Shown here one piece after another: positions 5,999-8,506 of a stretch of 8,506 nucleotides of DNA. The notes under the pieces are model-generated. The model was not told where the DNA came from, did no database searches, and saw only the letters and a list, made by a program, of their open reading frames with translations. Origin of the DNA: an uncultured Trueperaceae bacterium (GTDB taxonomy: Bacteria > Deinococcota > Deinococci > Deinococcales > Trueperaceae); the NCBI GenBank assembly GCA_937907415.1, contig CALCHY010000231.1:1-8506 (forward strand), written 5' to 3'. The number at the start of each line of letters is the position of its first letter. The stretch's first letter is position 1. The position numbers and the translations under genes were made by a program.

Positions 5999-6682
5999 AT
6001 GCTCGACACATTCGAACAACTCGATACGCCGAGCGCCTGCCAGGCATCCGAGATCGTTCCCTCGGGCTTAGCGTTACCAACACGTACTCTTGAACCGGGT
6101 CAGGTGCTGTACGAAGCCGACCGCGAGGCGAGCAGCCTCTACGTCGTCAATCAGGGCGTTCTCAAAGCGGTAGTGCCAACTAGTCTTGGGCGCGACCGCA
6201 TCGCGGATCTCTACGGCCCAGGTGACGTCTTGGGTCTCTCCGCGCTAGACGGCGGTAACCACGCCGAAACCGTGGTCGCGGTGCATGACGCATGCCTCAC
6301 GCCCATCGACCCGCAGCAGGCCATGAACGACCGCGGCCTCCGCGATTACGTCCTGCGCAGCCTCGCAAGGCAGTTGAGGCGCAGTCGCGAGATGCTCGAC
6401 GAGGCCGAAATGCCTGTAGGTGCCCGCGTTACGCGCGCGTTCCTGCGGTTGGCGAAGCAGTTCGGGTTACCGGCTGACGATCAGCAGGGAGGCATCAAGC
6501 TGCCGCTCGCGCTCACTCACGAGGACCTCGCCGACCTCACCGGCTCCAGCCGCGTGACCATCACCCGCATCCTCGGTGAGCTGCGCAACGACGGCGCCCT
6601 CTCCGGCACCCGCGGGGTGTACGTCGCCGACCTCGCGGGCCTCGAGCGCGCCACCGACCACTACGTCATGCAAGTCCTCTAA
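5999..6682 (+). CDS. CRP/FNR-family transcriptional regulator
   Basis: This is a DNA-binding regulator of 227 residues with the CRP layout. An N-terminal cyclic-nucleotide-binding-type beta roll (about 25-110) contains LEPGQVLYEADREASSLYVV and YGPGDVLGLSAL. A dimerisation helix follows (about 112-135), then a winged helix-turn-helix (about 143-212) with LTHEDLADLTG and recognition helix SSRVTITRILGEL (183-195). It lacks the N-terminal Cys cluster of FNR; only C14 and C99 are present. The RSA motif that contacts cAMP in E. coli CRP is also missing, so neither an Fe-S cluster nor cAMP is a safe ligand. The recognition helix resembles NtcA (RVTVTR) more than CRP (RETVGR). It has its own strong promoter and ribosome binding site, is divergent from lexA, and is followed by a terminator. 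The family is certain; signal and targets are unknown. Confidence 0.93.
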   Translation: MLDTFEQLDTPSACQASEIVPSGLALPTRTLEPGQVLYEADREASSLYVVNQGVLKAVVPTSLGRDRIADLYGPGDVLGLSALDGGNHAETVVAVHDACLTPIDPQQAMNDRGLRDYVLRSLARQLRRSREMLDEAEMPVGARVTRAFLRLAKQFGLPADDQQGGIKLPLALTHEDLADLTGSSRVTITRILGELRNDGALSGTRGVYVADLAGLERATDHYVMQVL

Positions 6683-6697
6683 CTGAGAGCGTCCCAG

Positions 6698-6759
6698 CCG
6701 CCCCTAGCTGCCCAGCCACTACGTTACGTGTAGTGGATGCCGCTAGGGGCGGTTTCATT
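6698..6759 (+). terminator. Compound hairpin terminator after the CRP/FNR gene
   Basis: Perfect 11-base arms CCGCCCCTAGC (6698-6708) and GCTAGGGGCGG (6742-6752) enclose a second hairpin with 7-base arms CCACTAC (6716-6722) and GTAGTGG (6730-6736). A short U-run, TTTCATT, follows. The result is one long, interrupted stem. The weak T-run makes termination efficiency uncertain, but the position 15 nt after the stop codon and just before the next gene fits a terminator. Confidence 0.65.
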
Positions 6760-6763
6760 GGGT

Positions 6764-6769
6764 TAGGCT
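6764..6769 (+). promoter_or_regulatory. Candidate -10 box (TAGGCT) upstream of nfuA
   Basis: TAGGCT ends 9 nt before the nfuA ATG, immediately after the terminator hairpin. It is identical to the box before the CoA-transferase gene. A GAGG at 6771-6774 lies only 4 nt from the ATG, too close for an ideal ribosome binding site, so a very short leader is likely. No clear -35 is seen because that region is occupied by the hairpin arm. Confidence 0.35.
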
Positions 6770-6778
6770 TGAGGCCTC

Positions 6779-7363
6779 ATGTTGACCTTCACCGAAATCG
6801 CCAAAGAGCGCGTCCACCACTTCATCGAGGCGCAACGCAGCCAAGGCGTAGGGGCCCTGCGCATAGCAGGTAACCGGGCTGAACAGCGCCTCTGGCTCGT
6901 GAAGGGCGAAGACAAACGCCCAGACGACCAAGTCATCAGCGTAGACGGGTTCGAGGTCTACCTTGACCCGCTCAGCGCGGGCAACCTGGAGGGCGCCACC
7001 GTCGATTTCGTCGAGGGAGTCATGCAGTCAGGCTTCCGCGTCTACTACCCGAGCCCGACCTGGGACGACCCCCTCGCTCAGCGCGTACAAGAAGTGATCG
7101 ACCGCCAGATCAACCCAGGCGTTGCGGGCCACGGCGGCAACGTAACCCTTGAGGGTGTGGAGAACGGCGTCGCCATCATCCGCTTCGGGGGTGGCTGCCA
7201 CGGCTGCGGAGCGGCCGACCTCACCCTCAAGCAGGGCATCGACCGCATCCTCAAGGAGAACGTGCCAGAGATCGTCGGCGTGCAAGACGCCACCGATCAC
7301 GAGACGGGCACGAACCCCTACTACGAGCGCGAAACGCAACGGGCGGAATCACCACTGACCTGA
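6779..7363 (+). CDS. nfuA: NfuA-type Fe-S cluster scaffold/carrier protein
   Basis: This protein receives or assembles Fe-S clusters and passes them to apo-enzymes in the cytosol; it has 194 residues. The N-terminal part (about 1-95) is a degenerate A-type (IscA/HesB-like) domain, starting LTFTEIAKERV and containing VDGFEVYLDP. It lacks the three cluster-binding cysteines, as is typical of NfuA. The C-terminal NifU-like domain (about 97-170) includes INPGVAGHGG and FGGGCHGCGAADLTLKQGI, with the cluster-ligand pair C140 and C143 (CxxC). The last 20 or so residues are a charged, probably flexible tail. The gene is bounded by terminators on both sides and appears to be monocistronic. Length and two-domain order match NfuA rather than a single-domain NifU. 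No isc or suf genes are adjacent. Confidence 0.94.
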   Translation: MLTFTEIAKERVHHFIEAQRSQGVGALRIAGNRAEQRLWLVKGEDKRPDDQVISVDGFEVYLDPLSAGNLEGATVDFVEGVMQSGFRVYYPSPTWDDPLAQRVQEVIDRQINPGVAGHGGNVTLEGVENGVAIIRFGGGCHGCGAADLTLKQGIDRILKENVPEIVGVQDATDHETGTNPYYERETQRAESPLT

Positions 7364-7379
7364 CCGGAGTGTTATGGGG

Positions 7380-7414
7380 AGAGGCGCCGTCCAGGACGGC
7401 GCCTCTTGTTGTTT
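7380..7414 (+). terminator. Rho-independent terminator of nfuA
   Basis: AGAGGCGCCGT (7380-7390) and ACGGCGCCTCT (7396-7406) form an 11-bp G+C-rich stem with a CCAGG loop, followed by TTGTTGTTT. It lies 16 nt past the nfuA stop codon. It is a textbook structure on the plus strand. Confidence 0.88.
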
Positions 7415-7438
7415 CGCGAGGGTCGTCCGCTGGTGTGA

Positions 7439-7444
7439 TAGCTT
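7439..7444 (+). promoter_or_regulatory. Candidate -10 box (TAGCTT) for a leaderless ABC ATPase gene
   Basis: TAGCTT fits TANNNT and ends 6 nt before the GTG start at 7451. No Shine-Dalgarno precedes that start, which agrees with a leaderless transcript starting at or very near the GTG. The -35 region is not recognisable. Confidence 0.4.
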
Positions 7445-7450
7445 ACCTGA

Positions 7451-8506
7451 GTGCGGTCGCCGGTTGACAAGCCGGGCGCCCGTTCCGTCCCCCTGTTAAG
7501 CGTTCGCGGCCTAACCAAGCGTTTCCCTGGCGTTACCGCGAACGAAGCCGTGAGCCTCGACCTAAACCCAGGCGAGGTACACGCCCTGTTGGGGGAGAAC
7601 GGTGCCGGCAAGACCACTCTCATAAGCATGCTCTACGGGTTGCTGCAGCCCGATGAGGGCGCCATATACCTGGATGGCAACCCCACCACGGTTCGCGACC
7701 CGAAGCACGCCATGGACTTGGGCATCGGCCTCGTGGCGCAGCACTTCCACCTCGCCAAACGCCACAGCGTCGCCGAGAACCTCGCATTAGGGCTTGGCGG
7801 CACGCCGTTCTGGCGCCCGCTGCGTCACCTACGCGGACGCGCGGCGGAGTACGCCGCGCGCTACGGCCTCGAAGTGCGCATGGACGCGTTAGTTGGTGAC
7901 CTCGCACCGGGAGAGCAGCAGCGCGTCGAGATCCTCAAGGCCCTCCTCCAAGGCGCCAGGCTCCTGATCCTCGACGAACCGACTAGCGTGCTAACACCGC
8001 AAGAATCTGACGCCCTCTTCCAGGTGATAGACCGCATGCGCGAAGGTGGGCGCGGCATCCTCCTCATCAGCCACAAGCTCGACGAGGTGCGCCGCGCGGC
8101 CGACCGCATCACCGTTCTGAGGGGCGGCAAAGTCGTGGGGCGGCGCGTCAGGGGAGAGGTGGACGCTGCCGAACTCGCGCGGCTCATGGTCGGCGCCGGA
8201 ACGGCAACCCCGCAAAGGCTCGGCATCGCGCCCGTAGGCGAACCGCTGCTGCGCGTGGAGGACGTGTGGCTGCGCGCTGCACGCGGTTCCGCGCTGCGCG
8301 GCGTCAACCTCGAAGTGCGGCCTGGCGAAGTGCTCGGCGTGGCGGGGGTCGCTGGCAACGGCCAGAGCGAACTCGCGCAGGTGGTGACCGGCCTCGCGCG
8401 ACCGGACCGCGGCCAAGTGCTGCTTGGAGGCGTGAATCTCGGGCGCATGTCACCGCGGGAGGCGCGCAGGCTAGGCGTCGCATACATCCCTGAGGACCGC
8501 CGCACG
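7451..8506 (+). CDS. Two-domain ABC ATPase of nucleoside/simple-sugar importer (YufO/RbsA-like), 3' end beyond window
   Basis: This is the energising subunit of an importer of the BMP-dependent nucleoside or sugar type. The 352 codons in view hold a full first ATPase domain and the start of a second; the family is about 500 residues. Domain 1 has Walker A GENGAGKTT (48-56), Q-loop AQHFHLA (Q97), signature LAPGEQQ (151-157), Walker B LLILDEP (171-177) and H208. Domain 2 has GVAGNGQSE (299-307) in place of Walker A, lacking the Lys, as is normal in this family, and the segment YIPEDRR at the edge. The QHF Q-loop and VEILKALLQGA favour the nucleoside (YufO/NupO) group over ribose. The GTG at 7451 directly follows an in-frame TGA, and no earlier start exists. 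Permease genes would be expected just downstream. The signature Ser is replaced by Ala. Confidence 0.93.
   Translation, partial: MRSPVDKPGARSVPLLSVRGLTKRFPGVTANEAVSLDLNPGEVHALLGENGAGKTTLISMLYGLLQPDEGAIYLDGNPTTVRDPKHAMDLGIGLVAQHFHLAKRHSVAENLALGLGGTPFWRPLRHLRGRAAEYAARYGLEVRMDALVGDLAPGEQQRVEILKALLQGARLLILDEPTSVLTPQESDALFQVIDRMREGGRGILLISHKLDEVRRAADRITVLRGGKVVGRRVRGEVDAAELARLMVGAGTATPQRLGIAPVGEPLLRVEDVWLRAARGSALRGVNLEVRPGEVLGVAGVAGNGQSELAQVVTGLARPDRGQVLLGGVNLGRMSPREARRLGVAYIPEDRRT

Noticed and set aside
7861..8505. A 214-codon open frame on the minus strand at the right edge
   Set aside because: It is the complement of a clear ABC ATPase frame with all motifs. Its Ser/Arg/Thr-rich product is a shadow.
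1..8506. CTAG tetranucleotide usage as a sign of unusual DNA
   Set aside because: CTAG occurs about 20 times by eye, close to what base composition predicts, so it is neither depleted nor enriched enough to be informative.
1..8506. tRNA, rRNA, CRISPR arrays, insertion sequences, toxin-antitoxin or defence genes
   Set aside because: I looked on both strands and saw no supporting repeats, motifs or protein families.

Overview
This window comes from a bacterial chromosome of high G+C content (roughly two thirds G+C by eye). It is densely packed with metabolic, transport and regulatory genes. I see no phage genes, transposases, CRISPR array, tRNA or rRNA. The combination of a cleavable LexA, an NfuA-type Fe-S scaffold, and several genes that start 5-9 nt after a TANNNT -10 box (the leaderless arrangement known from Deinococcus) suggests the Deinococcota, perhaps a Truepera-like lineage. 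That placement is an inference, and an actinobacterial or other high-GC source is not excluded.

Layout. Positions 1-2620 (minus strand) hold a three-gene NitT/TauT-type ABC importer operon, transcribed substrate-binding protein, then permease, then ATPase. The ATPase runs off the left edge. A candidate promoter with a palindrome in its spacer lies at 2724-2753. Reading away from it is a membrane-anchored glycerophosphodiester phosphodiesterase (2870-3808), followed by a class III (CaiB/BaiF) CoA-transferase (3884-5107). The CoA-transferase converges on a LexA-family repressor (5134-5778, minus). LexA is divergent from a CRP/FNR-family regulator (5999-6682, plus). Their shared 220-bp promoter region carries a perfect palindrome over the lexA -10 box, a second copy of its core, and a second palindrome beside the regulator's promoter. 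A compound terminator separates the regulator from nfuA (6779-7363). nfuA ends at a clear rho-independent terminator. A leaderless-looking gene for a two-domain ABC ATPase of the nucleoside/simple-sugar (YufO/RbsA-like) type then begins at 7451 and runs off the right edge.

How the genes work together. The left operon encodes a complete uptake system for a small anionic or organic solute of unknown identity. The right-hand ATPase probably starts a separate BMP-type nucleoside importer operon whose permeases lie outside the window. The LexA and CRP/FNR pair is a divergent regulatory unit, and the intergenic repeats suggest autoregulation and possibly cross-regulation. NfuA acts in Fe-S cluster delivery. 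The GDPD and the CoA-transferase are stand-alone enzymes here, with no pathway partners in view.

I did not find a convincing undescribed multi-gene system. The most interesting signals are regulatory: the lexA/crp intergenic palindromes, the repeated TAGNNT-start arrangement, and the nested terminator.
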